Shown here piece after piece: positions 41,208-50,641 of a DNA stretch of 57,239 nt. The stretch lies in the NCBI RefSeq assembly GCF_003696205.1, contig NZ_RFFI01000007.1:1-57239 (forward strand), in the 5' to 3' direction. The position numbers and the translations under genes were made by a program. This stretch comes from Cellulomonas triticagri (GTDB taxonomy: Bacteria > Actinomycetota > Actinomycetes > Actinomycetales > Cellulomonadaceae). How positions within the stretch are numbered: position 1 is the stretch's first letter; every line of letters begins with the position of its first letter. Below the pieces are notes generated by a model. It did not search any database. It had not been told where the DNA came from and saw only the letters and a program-made list of their open reading frames with translations.

Positions 41208-41771
41208 ATGGACCTCTCCCCCGACGCCGCCCTGGTCGTCATCGACGTGCAGCAGGGCTTCCTCGACCTCGACTTCTGGGGCCCCCGCGACAACCCCGCC
41301 GCGGAGGCGAACGTCGCCGCGCTCGTCGCCGCGTGGCAGGGCTCCGGCCGGCCGGTGGTGCTGGTGCAGCACGCGTCCCGGAGCTCGCCGCCGCTGTTCG
41401 ACGGCACCCCCGGCTACGCGTTCCAGGACGTCGTCGCCGACGTCGACCCGGCGCTGCTGGTGCGCAAGTCCGTGAACTCGGCGTTCTACGGCACCCCGGA
41501 CCTGCGGGCGTGGCTCGACGCCGCCGGCATCCGGCAGGTCGTGCTCTGCGGGATCCAGACGAACCAGTGCGTCGAGACGACGGCGCGCATGGCGGGCAAC
41601 CTCGGCTACGACGTGCTGGTGCCGCTCGACGCCTGCCACACCTTCGACCTCGCGGGCCCGGACGGGACCGTGCTCGCCGCCGCCGACCTGGCGCGCGCGA
41701 CGGCGGTCAACCTGCACGGCGGCGGCTTCGCCCGGGTCGTCGCGACGGCGGACCTGGTCGCGTCGGCGTAG
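41208..41771 (+). CDS. isochorismatase-family cysteine hydrolase
   Basis: A 187-residue hydrolase with the Asp-Lys-Cys triad: D13 in LVVIDVQQGFLD, the Lys in LVRKSVNSAFYGTPDL, and Cys in LCGIQTNQCVETTARMAGNLGYD. Such enzymes cleave amides such as nicotinamide or maleamate; the substrate is not clear. ATG 41208 is preferred on the leaderless pattern; ATG 41199 lies inside the -10. Monocistronic, ending 6 bases before a convergent gene. Confidence 0.9.
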   Translation: MDLSPDAALVVIDVQQGFLDLDFWGPRDNPAAEANVAALVAAWQGSGRPVVLVQHASRSSPPLFDGTPGYAFQDVVADVDPALLVRKSVNSAFYGTPDLRAWLDAAGIRQVVLCGIQTNQCVETTARMAGNLGYDVLVPLDACHTFDLAGPDGTVLAAADLARATAVNLHGGGFARVVATADLVASA

Positions 41772-41777
41772 CCGGTC

Positions 41778-43262
41778 TCAGAACGTCCGGTGCGTCCACC
41801 GCCCGCCCAGCAGCGTGGCGGCGACGGGCATCTCCCGCAGCGGCGTCCCGGCGACCAGCGGGTCGGCGTCGAGCAGCACGAGGTCGGCGGGCGCGCCCAC
41901 GGCGAGCTCCAGCGGCTGCCCGTCGGTCGAGGACCGCAGCGCGGTGAGCAGGTCGAGCCGCTGCTCGGGGTGCCAGGGCTCCCGCCCGTCGCGGGTGCGC
42001 TCGACGGCGGCGGCGACGGCCTGCCAGGGGTCGAGCGGGGCCACGGGCGCGTCGGAGCCCATGGCCAGCCGGACGCCGGCGGCGGCGAGCGAGGCGAGCG
42101 CGAACGCCCGGTCGGTGCGCCCGGCCCAGTGCCGGTCGGCGACGTCGCGGTCGTCCATGGCGTGCTCGGGCTGCACGGACGCGGTGACGCCGAGCTCCAC
42201 GAACCGGGCGACGTCCTCGGCGACGAGCAGCTGGGCGTGCTCGACGGAGCCGGTGGCGCCGGACGCGGCGAACGCGTCCAGGGCGAGGGTGTTGGCGTGG
42301 TCGCCGATGGCGTGGATCGCGCAGGTGAGGCCCTTGCGGTGCGCGTGCGCCATCAGGGGCACCAGGTGCTCGGGCGGGACGGACAGGATGCCGAACCGGT
42401 CGTCGCCGGTGAGGTCGGGGTACGGGTCGTGGCAGAAGGCGGTGCGGGTGTTCAGCGAGCCGTCGGTGACCACCTTGAGCGGCCCCTGCTCCAGCAGCCC
42501 GCCGGTGCCGACGACGACGTCGCCGCTGCGCAGGTCCTCGGCGAGGACCTTGTCGAGGTAGGACTCCCAGACCCCCGCCCGCACGCGCAGGGTGTCGGTG
42601 CCCGCGGCGATGCGTCGCCGCCAGGGCCCGAGGTTCTCGGTGATCTCGAGCTCGACCACGCCGACGACGCCCCGCGCGGCGGCGGCCTGGGCGGCCTCGG
42701 CGACCCACCGGTCGGCGAGGTCGTCGGGCACGTGGTCCACGACCGACGCGAGCGGCAGCCACTCGGTCTCGCGCAGCAGGCCGGTGGGGTGCGCGGCGAC
42801 CCCGGCGTACCGCAGACCGGCGGTGCTGAACCAGGCGCAGTGCAGGTCCCCGGACACGAGGATCACGGGGGTGTCGCCGACGGCGGCGTCGAGCAGCGCG
42901 GCGGTCGGCTCGTCGGGCCACAGCCCGTCGCGGAACCCGTAGCCGACGAGAGCCGTCCCCGGGGTGAGTGGCCCGGCGGCGAGCCGGTCGAGCACGATCC
43001 GCACGGCGTGGGCCGCGGAGGTCGCGGCGGACACGTCGAGCCGCTGCCGGGCGAGCGCCCACTGCGTCATGTGGGTGTGGGCGTCCCACAGGCCGGGCAG
43101 GACGGTGCGCCCGCCGGCGTCGACCTGCTCGACCCCGGACCCGGCGGTGCGCGCGAGGTCGGGGCCGACGGCCTGGATCCGACCGTCGCGCAGCAGGACG
43201 TCGACGGTGCGGGGCGCGCCGAGCAGGCGCGCGCCGAGCAGGACGAGGGGGGTGGTGCTCAC
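41778..43262 (-). CDS. amidohydrolase, YtcJ-like
   Basis: A 494-residue metal-dependent amidohydrolase. Metal-ligand segments are LPGLWDAHTHMTQWAL, the IHAIGDHANTLALDAF histidine motif, and AMGSDAPVAPLDPWQA with the catalytic Asp; the C-terminal beta-sandwich ends DLVLLDADPLVAGTPLREMPVAATLLGGR. The GTG 43262 start has a weak AAGGA about 10 bases upstream. YtcJ-type enzymes hydrolyse exocyclic amides. It runs on the same strand as the PaiB gene with a 46-base gap. Confidence 0.92.
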   Translation of the reverse strand: MSTTPLVLLGARLLGAPRTVDVLLRDGRIQAVGPDLARTAGSGVEQVDAGGRTVLPGLWDAHTHMTQWALARQRLDVSAATSAAHAVRIVLDRLAAGPLTPGTALVGYGFRDGLWPDEPTAALLDAAVGDTPVILVSGDLHCAWFSTAGLRYAGVAAHPTGLLRETEWLPLASVVDHVPDDLADRWVAEAAQAAAARGVVGVVELEITENLGPWRRRIAAGTDTLRVRAGVWESYLDKVLAEDLRSGDVVVGTGGLLEQGPLKVVTDGSLNTRTAFCHDPYPDLTGDDRFGILSVPPEHLVPLMAHAHRKGLTCAIHAIGDHANTLALDAFAASGATGSVEHAQLLVAEDVARFVELGVTASVQPEHAMDDRDVADRHWAGRTDRAFALASLAAAGVRLAMGSDAPVAPLDPWQAVAAAVERTRDGREPWHPEQRLDLLTALRSSTDGQPLELAVGAPADLVLLDADPLVAGTPLREMPVAATLLGGRWTHRTF

Positions 43263-43308
43263 GGGTCGCGGGTCCTTGTCGTTCGGCGGGGTCGTGCGGG
43301 GCGGGGTG

Positions 43309-44046
43309 TCAGCCGTCGGTGGGGCGGCGGGCGAGCTCGGCCCGCATCGCGGCGGCCAGGCCGGGGTGGGCGTAGTGCGGGTCGTGCTCCAGGGCCACGG
43401 CGACGCGCTCGGCGACCTCACGGGGCTTGTCCTGACTGAGCTTCGCCTTGGCCTGGTAGCGGGTGACGTGCATCCGGATGCCGACGGCGCCCGGGGCGAT
43501 GCGCCGGGCGTAGCCCTCGACGTCCGGCATCGTCACCGGCTCGGGCATGGGCGCCTCGTACCGGTCGACGGTGGCGCCCATGACGGCGTAGGAGTCCTCG
43601 GCGTCGAGCAGCTCGACGGTGCCGTACAGGTGCACGGCGACGTAGTTCCACGTGGGGACGGCGGGGCTGTAGCCGTACCAGCCGGGTGAGACGTACCCGT
43701 AGGGCCCCTCGACGACGAGCAGGTGCTCGCGGGTGCCGTCGACCTGGTGCAGCAGCTCGTCGGGGCGTCCGAGGTGGCTGAGCAGGGTGAGCGGTGCCGC
43801 GGGGGTCGCGAAGCGGTCCGGCAGCCCCCGGGCGTCGCGCGCGGGCCGGGGCGCCGCGGCCGGGCCCGCGGGTCCGGCGCCGGAGGGCAGGCGGACGTCG
43901 TCGGCGAGCAGCACGGGCAGGTGCGAGACCACGGGCCCGTCGTCGGTGACCGAGACCAGGCTGGCCCAGCCGTGCTCGCGCACCAGGTCCCGGACGCGCA
44001 CCTCGTCGGTCAGGACGTAGTCGGTCGTGTGGATCACGCCGCCCAT
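43309..44046 (-). CDS. PaiB-like FMN-binding negative regulator
   Basis: A 245-residue FMN-binding split-barrel protein. Features: LVREHGWASLVSV, VVSHLPVLLADD, LLVVEGPYGYVSPGWYG and WNYVAVHLYGTVELLD, all typical of PaiB; the C-terminus has VEGYARRIAPGAVGIRMHVTRYQAKAKLSQDKP, the family KLSQ motif. In Bacillus PaiB affects protease and sporulation genes. ATG 44046 lacks a clear ribosome site; GTG 44037 is an alternative. Located beside the peptide importer but divergent from it. Confidence 0.9.
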   Translation of the reverse strand: MGGVIHTTDYVLTDEVRVRDLVREHGWASLVSVTDDGPVVSHLPVLLADDVRLPSGAGPAGPAAAPRPARDARGLPDRFATPAAPLTLLSHLGRPDELLHQVDGTREHLLVVEGPYGYVSPGWYGYSPAVPTWNYVAVHLYGTVELLDAEDSYAVMGATVDRYEAPMPEPVTMPDVEGYARRIAPGAVGIRMHVTRYQAKAKLSQDKPREVAERVAVALEHDPHYAHPGLAAAMRAELARRPTDG

Positions 44047-44143
44047 CGAACCACCGCGAGGTGGGGCGGCGGCACCCGTGCTCTGTGTCCTGCACGTAAA
44101 ACTTTCATTTCCTGCTGAACTCTCAGTATCTCGGCTATTGACG

Positions 44144-44161
44144 CCCGACCTGGTGGTCGGG
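44144..44161. promoter_or_regulatory. hairpin CCCGACC-TGGT-GGTCGGG in the importer leader
   Basis: A perfect 7-pair stem with a 4-base loop in the 271-base gap before the second transporter operon. It could be a leader hairpin or, as a dyad, an operator for the GbsR/MarR or PaiB protein. I recognise no riboswitch class here. The rest of 44047-44317 includes an AT-richer stretch at 44096-44140. Confidence 0.45.
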
Positions 44162-44317
44162 GTTGACTGACGCCCACCCCGCAGGACCCACCCGGTCCCG
44201 CGCCCAGCGCCCGCCGCACCCTCGGCACCGCGCCCCCGACGGCAGCGACGCCGACCCCGTTCCGCACTCCCCCGACCCCGGCGGCCCCTGCCGCCGCTCC
44301 CCCGCAGTGGAGGAACC

Positions 44318-45928
44318 ATGAGAACGACCCGGACCCGGCTGGCCGCCGGCGCCCTCGTGCTGGCGCTCGCCCTGACCGCGTGCAGCGGCGGCGGTGACGG
44401 CGACTCCGCCGACGGCGGCGCGACCGGCGGCGGTGGCGCGATCCGCGTCGCCGTGACCGACCCGGTGCAGCTCATCCCCGGCCGCCAGACTATCGCGTTC
44501 GACTTCAACATGGCCGTGTGGGCGCCGCTGACCTGGATCAGCGACGACGGCGAGCTGTCGTACGTCGCGGCCGAGTCGGTCGAGTCCGAGGACGGCACCA
44601 CCTGGACGATCACGCTCCGGGACGGCTGGACCTTCCACGACGGGACCCCCGTGACCGCGCAGTCCTACGTGGACGCGTGGAACGCGGTGGCCTACGGGCC
44701 GAACGCCTGGGAGAACTCGGGCCAGCTCGCCAACATCGTCGGCTACGCCGACCTCAACGTCGCCGAGGGCGAGCCCGCCACCGAGATGTCCGGCCTGCAG
44801 GTCGTGGACGACACGACGTTCACGGTCACCCTCACCGGGCCCGACGGCCAGTTCCCGATGCAGCTGTCGCAGGCGCAGACCGCGTTCTACCCGATGCCGG
44901 AGTCCGCGTTCGACGACTTCGACGCGTACAACACGCACCCCGTGGGCAACGGGCCGTTCGAGGTCGCGACCGACTACGCCGAGAACGAGGAGATGACCGT
45001 CACGGCGTACGAGGACTACCCGGGCCTCGAGCCGACGGTCGACGAGATCACCTTCGTCCCGTACACCGACGACACCACCGCCTACACCGACGTGCAGGCC
45101 GGCAACCTCGACGTCGCCGGCGTGCCGGTCGCCCGGCAGACCCAGGCCGCCGCCGACTTCGGCGACCGGCTCTACTCCTTCGAGGCCGCGGGCATCTCCT
45201 ACCTCGGCCTGCCGCTGTGGGACGAGCGCTACTCGGACGTCCGCGTCCGCCAGGCGATCTCGATGGCCATCGACCGCGAGACCATCGACGAGGTCATCTA
45301 CGGCGGCCTGTTCACCCCGGCGACCGCCCTGACCCCCGCTGTCGAGGCGGGCACGCCCGAGGGCATCTGCGGCGAGCTCTGCGAGTACGACCCCGAGGCC
45401 GCGAAGGCCCTGCTCGACGAGGCCGGCGGGTTCGACGGCACCATCGAGATCTACTACCCCGGCGGCGCCGGCATGGACGAGCTGTACACGGCCATCGCCA
45501 ACAACCTCCGGCAGAACCTGGGTGTCGAGGCCGTCGCGTCCCCGAGCACCGACTGGGCGGAGTTCGCCGACAACCGCATGGCGGGCACCATCTCCGGCCC
45601 GTTCTTCTCGCGCTGGGGTGCCCTGTACCCGAGCCAGCAGAACACCCTCCGGGCGTTCTACGTCGACGGCGGCGGCTGCCCCAACTGCATCCCGTACTAC
45701 GAGCCCGAGGTCGCGTCGCTGATCGCGGCGGCGGACGCCGAGGTCGACCCGGACGCCGCGGCCGAGGCGTACGCCGCGGTCCAGGAGCGGATCCTCGAGG
45801 ACTTCCCGGCCCCGCCGCTGTTCTTCGAGACCTACTCCTTCGTGGTCTCCGAGCGCGTCGCCGAGCTGCCGACCTCGGCGGTCGGCAACCCGACGTACAC
45901 CCAGGTCGTCCTCACCGAGGGCGCATGA
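44318..45928 (+). CDS. ABC transporter substrate-binding lipoprotein, peptide family 5 (OppA-like)
   Basis: A 536-residue receptor. Signal with lipobox LALTAC, then the SBP_bac_5 fold: GWTFHDGTPVTAQSYVDAWNAVAYGPNAWENSGQL and YSDVRVRQAISMAIDRETIDEVIYGGLFTPATALTP. The pairs CGELC and CPNCIPYY are unusual for the family and could be a surface disulfide. ATG 44318 has GGAGG 4 bases upstream. First gene of the second peptide-import cluster. Confidence 0.92.
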   Translation: MRTTRTRLAAGALVLALALTACSGGGDGDSADGGATGGGGAIRVAVTDPVQLIPGRQTIAFDFNMAVWAPLTWISDDGELSYVAAESVESEDGTTWTITLRDGWTFHDGTPVTAQSYVDAWNAVAYGPNAWENSGQLANIVGYADLNVAEGEPATEMSGLQVVDDTTFTVTLTGPDGQFPMQLSQAQTAFYPMPESAFDDFDAYNTHPVGNGPFEVATDYAENEEMTVTAYEDYPGLEPTVDEITFVPYTDDTTAYTDVQAGNLDVAGVPVARQTQAAADFGDRLYSFEAAGISYLGLPLWDERYSDVRVRQAISMAIDRETIDEVIYGGLFTPATALTPAVEAGTPEGICGELCEYDPEAAKALLDEAGGFDGTIEIYYPGGAGMDELYTAIANNLRQNLGVEAVASPSTDWAEFADNRMAGTISGPFFSRWGALYPSQQNTLRAFYVDGGGCPNCIPYYEPEVASLIAAADAEVDPDAAAEAYAAVQERILEDFPAPPLFFETYSFVVSERVAELPTSAVGNPTYTQVVLTEGA

Positions 45929-47325
45929 GCCAGGGCACCCTGCCCGCGGGCTCGCTCGAGGACGTCCTCGAGCGGGCCCGCCGGGTCCCCCCGATGTCCG
46001 GCTTCCCCCCGGTCGACGAGCTGCTGGCGTGGTTCGGCACGCTGGCCGCCGACCACCCCGCGCTCGTGCGGGAGCGCCGGATCGGCACCTCCCGCCTGGG
46101 CGAGCCGATCCCGATGTTCACGATCGGCTCCGGGCCGCGCCCGCACCTGCTGTTCGCCGGCGTGCACCCCAACGAGCCGATCGGGTTCCGCACCCTGCAG
46201 CACCTCGCGTCGGAGCTGGTCGCGGACCCGGACCTGCTCGCGCGGTCCGGGGCGACGTGGCACCTCGTCCCGTGCATCGACCCGGACGGCACCCGGCTCA
46301 ACGAGTCCTGGTTCGCCGACCCGTCCGACCGCACCGCCTACTCCCGCCGGTTCTACCGCCCGGCACCCGCCGAGCAGGTCGAGTGGTCGTTCCCGTTCGC
46401 GTACAAGGACGCGTACTTCGACGACGTCATCCCCGAGACCCAGGCGCTGATGCGCGTGATCGACGACGTGCGCCCGGAGCTCATGGTCAGCCTGCACAAC
46501 GCGGAGCTCGGCGGCGTCTACTACTACCTCTCGCAGGACGTCCCCGGTGCGGTCGAGGCGCTGCACGCCGTGCCGCGCACGCTCGGCCTGCCCCTGGACG
46601 TCGGCGAGCCGGAGTCCCCGGCGATCCGGTCGATCGCGCCCGCGGTGTTCCACATGTCCAGCACCCGCGAGGAGTACGACTACCTCGCCTCGCTCGGCAT
46701 GGACGCGGCGTCGATGGTCGGCGGCGACTCGTCGAGCGCGTACGCCGCCCGGCACGGCACCGTCTCCCTCGTCGCGGAGCTGCCGTACTGGTCGCACCCG
46801 CTCGCCGACGACACGACCCCCACCACGGCGGACTACGCCGATGTCGTGCGCACCAAGGGCGAGCAGCTCGTGGCCCTGGGCAGCACCCTCACCGGGCTGC
46901 TCGACGAGGCCCGGGACGACCTCACGGTGCGCACGCCGTTCCTGCGCGCCTCCGAGGCGTTCGTGCCGATGATGGGCGAGGGCGGGCGGTCCGAGCTGCT
47001 GCGCGCCGACCGACCCGAGCTGCACCGGCCCGCCACCGCGGCCGAGGTGTTCAGCAACGAGGACGTGGTCCGGTGCTTCCGGCTGCGGTTCGGCGGCATG
47101 CTCCTGCGTGCCCTGGACGCCGAGGTGCGGGCCGGCATCGCCACCGCCCGGGTCCGGCGGGTCGCCGACCGGGCGCGCGAGGTCTACGACGGCTGGGCCG
47201 CGGAGGCGGACGGTCTGACGGGCCTCACCGTGCTGCCGGTCGAGCGGCTGGTCGGCGTGCAGTACGGCGCCACGCTCGCGATGTCCCGCGTGCTCGCGCA
47301 GCGGGCGCCGGGCGGCGCCGCATGA
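45925..47325 (+). CDS. M14-family zinc carboxypeptidase, cytosolic
   Basis: A 466-residue zinc peptidase without a signal peptide. The zinc ligands are GVHPNEPIGFRTL (H-x2-E) and VSLHNAELGGVYYYLS (His), as in the M14 metallocarboxypeptidases and D,L-peptidases. A distinct C-terminal helical extension follows. It lies between the receptor and permeases of the importer, overlapping both by 4 bases, so it is co-translated and most likely trims the imported peptides. Confidence 0.9.
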   Translation: MSQGTLPAGSLEDVLERARRVPPMSGFPPVDELLAWFGTLAADHPALVRERRIGTSRLGEPIPMFTIGSGPRPHLLFAGVHPNEPIGFRTLQHLASELVADPDLLARSGATWHLVPCIDPDGTRLNESWFADPSDRTAYSRRFYRPAPAEQVEWSFPFAYKDAYFDDVIPETQALMRVIDDVRPELMVSLHNAELGGVYYYLSQDVPGAVEALHAVPRTLGLPLDVGEPESPAIRSIAPAVFHMSSTREEYDYLASLGMDAASMVGGDSSSAYAARHGTVSLVAELPYWSHPLADDTTPTTADYADVVRTKGEQLVALGSTLTGLLDEARDDLTVRTPFLRASEAFVPMMGEGGRSELLRADRPELHRPATAAEVFSNEDVVRCFRLRFGGMLLRALDAEVRAGIATARVRRVADRAREVYDGWAAEADGLTGLTVLPVERLVGVQYGATLAMSRVLAQRAPGGAA

Positions 47326-48248
47326 CCCGGTACGCGGTGCGCCGGGCCGTCGAGCTCGTCGTCGTCTTCCTCGGCGTCACCCTGGTCATCTACCTCATGG
47401 TGTTCGCCCTGCCCGGCGACCCCATCCGGTCGCTGGGCGGGGACCGCCCGCTGCCGGACAACGTGGTCGCCGAGCTGCGCGCCCGCTACCACCTGGACGA
47501 GCCCGTGCTGCAGCAGTACCTGCGGTACCTCGGCGGGCTGTTCACCGGCGACCTCGGGACCAACTTCAGCGGCCAGTCCGTGGCGTCGCGCATGGAGTCC
47601 CGCTGGCCCGTGACCATCACGCTCGCGCTCACGGCGTGGGGCATCGAGGTCGTCCTCGGCGTGCTGCTGGGCCTGTTCGCGGGCCTGCGCCGCGGTCGTG
47701 CCGGCGACCGCCTCGTCCTGGCGGGGACGATCCTCGCCACGAGCATCCCGGTGTTCGTGGTCGCGGTCACCGCCCAGCTCGTGCTCGGCGTCCGCCTCGG
47801 CTGGTTCCCGGTCGCCGGGACGTCCGAGGGCTGGCCCACGTCCTACCTGCTGCCCGCCACCGTCATCGCGGTGTTCGGCCTCGCCTCGGTCACCCGCCTC
47901 ATGCGCGGCTCCGTCGTCGACACGCTGCAGTCCGACTTCGTGCGCACCCTGCGGGCCAAGGGCCTGCGGCAGCGGCAGGTCGTCGGCGTGCACGTGCTGC
48001 GCAACTCGGCGATCCCCGTCCTGACGTTCCTGGCGATCGACCTCGGCTTCCTGCTCGGCGGCACGGTCGTGGTCGAGGGCGTCTTCAACCTGCCCGGGGT
48101 CGGCCAGCTGCTGTTCCAGGCGATCCGCGCGCACGAGGGGCCGACGGTCGTCGGCGTCTCCACCGCCCTGATCATCATCTTCCTGCTGACGAACCTGGTC
48201 GTGGACCTGCTGTCGTCGGTGCTCGACCCGAGGATCCGCCATGAGTGA
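47322..48248 (+). CDS. peptide ABC transporter permease (DppB/OppB-like)
   Basis: A 308-residue six-helix permease starting TRYAVRRAVELVVVFLGVTLVIYLMVFALPGDP. It has the EAA loop SDFVRTLRAKGLRQRQVVGVHVLRNSAIPVL and ends VVEGVFNLPGVGQLLFQAIRAHEGPTVVGV. It overlaps the next permease by 8 bases. Confidence 0.94.
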   Translation: MTRYAVRRAVELVVVFLGVTLVIYLMVFALPGDPIRSLGGDRPLPDNVVAELRARYHLDEPVLQQYLRYLGGLFTGDLGTNFSGQSVASRMESRWPVTITLALTAWGIEVVLGVLLGLFAGLRRGRAGDRLVLAGTILATSIPVFVVAVTAQLVLGVRLGWFPVAGTSEGWPTSYLLPATVIAVFGLASVTRLMRGSVVDTLQSDFVRTLRAKGLRQRQVVGVHVLRNSAIPVLTFLAIDLGFLLGGTVVVEGVFNLPGVGQLLFQAIRAHEGPTVVGVSTALIIIFLLTNLVVDLLSSVLDPRIRHE

Positions 48249-49146
48249 CACCCTCGCCGCCACCGCCGTGTCCGAGGTCGACGGCGCCGCACCCGCCGCA
48301 CCCCGCGGCCTCTGGCGCACGCTCCGCCGCCGCCCGCTGTTCTGGGTGTGCGCGACGGTCCTGGGCCTGCTGCTGCTCGTCGCCCTCGTGCCGTCGGCGT
48401 TCGCCGGCTGGTTCGGGCAGCCCGACCCACGGGCCTGCGACCTCGCGGACAGCGCGCAGCCGCCCGGCGGTGCGCACGTCTTCGGCACCGACGTCCAGGG
48501 CTGCGACGTCTACGCGAACGTCATCCACGGCGCCCGCGCGTCGCTGACCGTCGGGGTGCTGGCGACCGCCGTCGCGCTGGCCGTCGCCCTGGTCGTCGGG
48601 ACCCTCGCCGGGTTCTACGGCGGGGTCGCCGACCGGTTGATCGCGCGGCTCACCGACGTGTTCCTCGGCTTCCCGTTCCTGCTCGGCGCGGTGGTCGTGC
48701 TCACCTCGATCGGCAGCCGGTCCGCCGTGACCGTCGCCCTGGTGCTCGCCCTGTTCTCCTGGCCCACGATGGCGCGGCTGGTCCGCGGGTCGGTGCGCGC
48801 CGTGCGGGACGCCCCGTACGTCGAGGCCGCCCGCGCGATGGGCCTGCGCGACCGGCGGATCATCGCCCGCTACGTGCTGCCGAACTCCATCGGCCCCGTC
48901 CTGGCGGTGGCGACCACCATGGTCGGCGGGGTCATCGTGTCCGAGTCCACCCTGACGTTCCTCGGCCTGGGCCTGCGCGCCCCGTCGATCTCGTGGGGCC
49001 TGCAGCTGTCCAGCGCGCAGACGTACTTCCAGACGTCCCCGCACATGCTGCTGTTCCCCTCGATCTTCCTGACGATCACCGTCCTGGCGATGATCACGCT
49101 CGGCGACGTCCTGCGCGACGTCCTCGACCCCAAGGGCCGCGGCTGA
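48241..49146 (+). CDS. peptide ABC transporter permease (DppC/OppC-like)
   Basis: A 301-residue permease with an N-terminal helix, the HVFGTDVQGCDVYANVIHGARASLTVG motif and the EAA loop APYVEAARAMGLRDRRIIARYVLPNS. The segment ESTLTFLGLGLRAPSISWGLQLSSAQ marks the C-terminus. A cysteine pair in PRACDLAD and VQGCDVY faces outside by prediction. ATG 48241 overlaps the previous stop. Confidence 0.94.
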   Translation: MSDTLAATAVSEVDGAAPAAPRGLWRTLRRRPLFWVCATVLGLLLLVALVPSAFAGWFGQPDPRACDLADSAQPPGGAHVFGTDVQGCDVYANVIHGARASLTVGVLATAVALAVALVVGTLAGFYGGVADRLIARLTDVFLGFPFLLGAVVVLTSIGSRSAVTVALVLALFSWPTMARLVRGSVRAVRDAPYVEAARAMGLRDRRIIARYVLPNSIGPVLAVATTMVGGVIVSESTLTFLGLGLRAPSISWGLQLSSAQTYFQTSPHMLLFPSIFLTITVLAMITLGDVLRDVLDPKGRG

Positions 49147-49193
49147 GCCGCGCCCCGCACCCGCACCGCACCCCGTCCCGAGAGGCCCGCCGC

Positions 49194-50636
49194 ATGTCCG
49201 ACAGCACCACCGCCGCCACGATCCGCGCCGCAGCGCCCTACCTCGCCTCCTGGATCGACCTCCAGGGCGCGTTCCGGCGGGCGGTCGGCATCCAGGTGGC
49301 GATCCGCTCCGGCGACGAGGTGGTCCTGGAGCACGCGTGGGGCACCGCCGACGTGACCACCGGCGAGCCGCTGCGGACGGACCACCTGTTCCGGATCGCC
49401 TCGCACTCCAAGTCGTTCACCGCGACCGCCGTGATGCGCCTGGTCGAGGCGGGTCGGCTGCGCCTCGACGACACCGTGGGCACGCACGTCGCCGGGCTCG
49501 CGGGCACCGCGCTCGGGTCCCGCACCGTCCGCGAGCTGCTCGGCCACCAGGCCGGCGTCATCCGCGACGGCGAGCGGGGCGACTTCTGGCAGCTGGACGG
49601 CCCGTTCCCCGACGAGCCGACCCTGCTCGCCGAGCTCCGCGACGCCGGCGAGGTCTACGGCGCCAACGAGCACTTCAAGTACTCGAACTACGGCTACGGC
49701 ATCCTCGGCCTGGTCGTGGAGTCGGTGACCGGGCAGTCGTTCGCCGACCACCTGCGCGCGGCCGTCCTCGACCCGCTGGGCATGGCCGACACCGGCGCCG
49801 AGTACGACCCGGCTCTCGCCGACCGGTACGCCGGGGGCCACACCGCCCTGCTCGACGCCGACGACTCCCGCGAGACCATCGAGCACGTCGACACCCGGGC
49901 GCTGGCCGCAGCCACCGGCTTCTACTCCACCGCCCGCGACATGACCACGTTCGGCGCCGCGCACTTCCACGGCGACGAGACGCTGCTGTCCGACGCGGGC
50001 AAGCGGCTGCTGCACCGCCAGGAGTCCGTGGTCACCGTGCACGGCAAGGAGGTCGGCCGCTACGGCATCGGCCTCGACCTGCACACCATCGGTGACCGCG
50101 AGATCGTCGGGCACTCCGGCGGCTACCCCGGCCACATCACGCGCACCTACATCGACCCGCGGGCCCGCCTGGTGGTCAGCGTCCTCACCAACGCGATCGA
50201 CGGACCCGCCGACCCGATCGCGGTCGGGCTGATCAAGCTCATCGACCTCGCCCTGAACCCGCCCGCCGACGTGCCCGCGCCCGCCGCGGACGCCCGCCCG
50301 CTCGCCGGGTACACCGGCCGGTTCGGCGCGCTGTGGGGGCTGACCGACATCGCCGAGCTCGGCGGCCGCCTGCTGCTGCTGCACCCCGCCGCCCCCGACC
50401 CGACCGCCGCCTACGACGAGCTGCACGTCCTCGGCCGCGACCGGCTCGGCACGACCCGCGAGCCCGGGTTCGGGTCCGCCGGCGAGGACGTGCTCGTCGA
50501 GCGCGACGCCGACGACGCGATCGCCGCCGTGCGCCACGGCATGACCTCGTGGCCGCTCGCGGAGTTCCGGCGCCGGCGCAGCGGGATGACGCGGCGCCGG
50601 GAGGCCGGTGCACCGGTCCCGTCGTCCCTAGGCTGA
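49194..50636 (+). CDS. serine beta-lactamase-fold hydrolase
   Basis: A 480-residue class-C-type serine hydrolase with no signal peptide. Catalytic residues: S-x-x-K in RIASHSKSFTAT, Y-x-N in KYSNYGYGILG, and HSGGYPG for the third motif. A C-terminal lipocalin-like domain (about 360-460) follows. Cytosolic members act as D-aminopeptidases or esterases; with the importer and the M14 enzyme it probably processes a D-amino-acid or amide-linked peptide. GAGAGG at 49180-49185 precedes ATG 49194. Confidence 0.88.
   Translation: MSDSTTAATIRAAAPYLASWIDLQGAFRRAVGIQVAIRSGDEVVLEHAWGTADVTTGEPLRTDHLFRIASHSKSFTATAVMRLVEAGRLRLDDTVGTHVAGLAGTALGSRTVRELLGHQAGVIRDGERGDFWQLDGPFPDEPTLLAELRDAGEVYGANEHFKYSNYGYGILGLVVESVTGQSFADHLRAAVLDPLGMADTGAEYDPALADRYAGGHTALLDADDSRETIEHVDTRALAAATGFYSTARDMTTFGAAHFHGDETLLSDAGKRLLHRQESVVTVHGKEVGRYGIGLDLHTIGDREIVGHSGGYPGHITRTYIDPRARLVVSVLTNAIDGPADPIAVGLIKLIDLALNPPADVPAPAADARPLAGYTGRFGALWGLTDIAELGGRLLLLHPAAPDPTAAYDELHVLGRDRLGTTREPGFGSAGEDVLVERDADDAIAAVRHGMTSWPLAEFRRRRSGMTRRREAGAPVPSSLG
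50629..50634 (+). promoter_or_regulatory. -10 element TAGGCT, leaderless start
   Basis: TAGGCT followed by 7 bases (GACCGGC) and ATG 50642. It lies within the end of the hydrolase gene and suggests an independent promoter for the regulator and ATPase genes. Confidence 0.55.
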
Positions 50637-50641
50637 CCGGC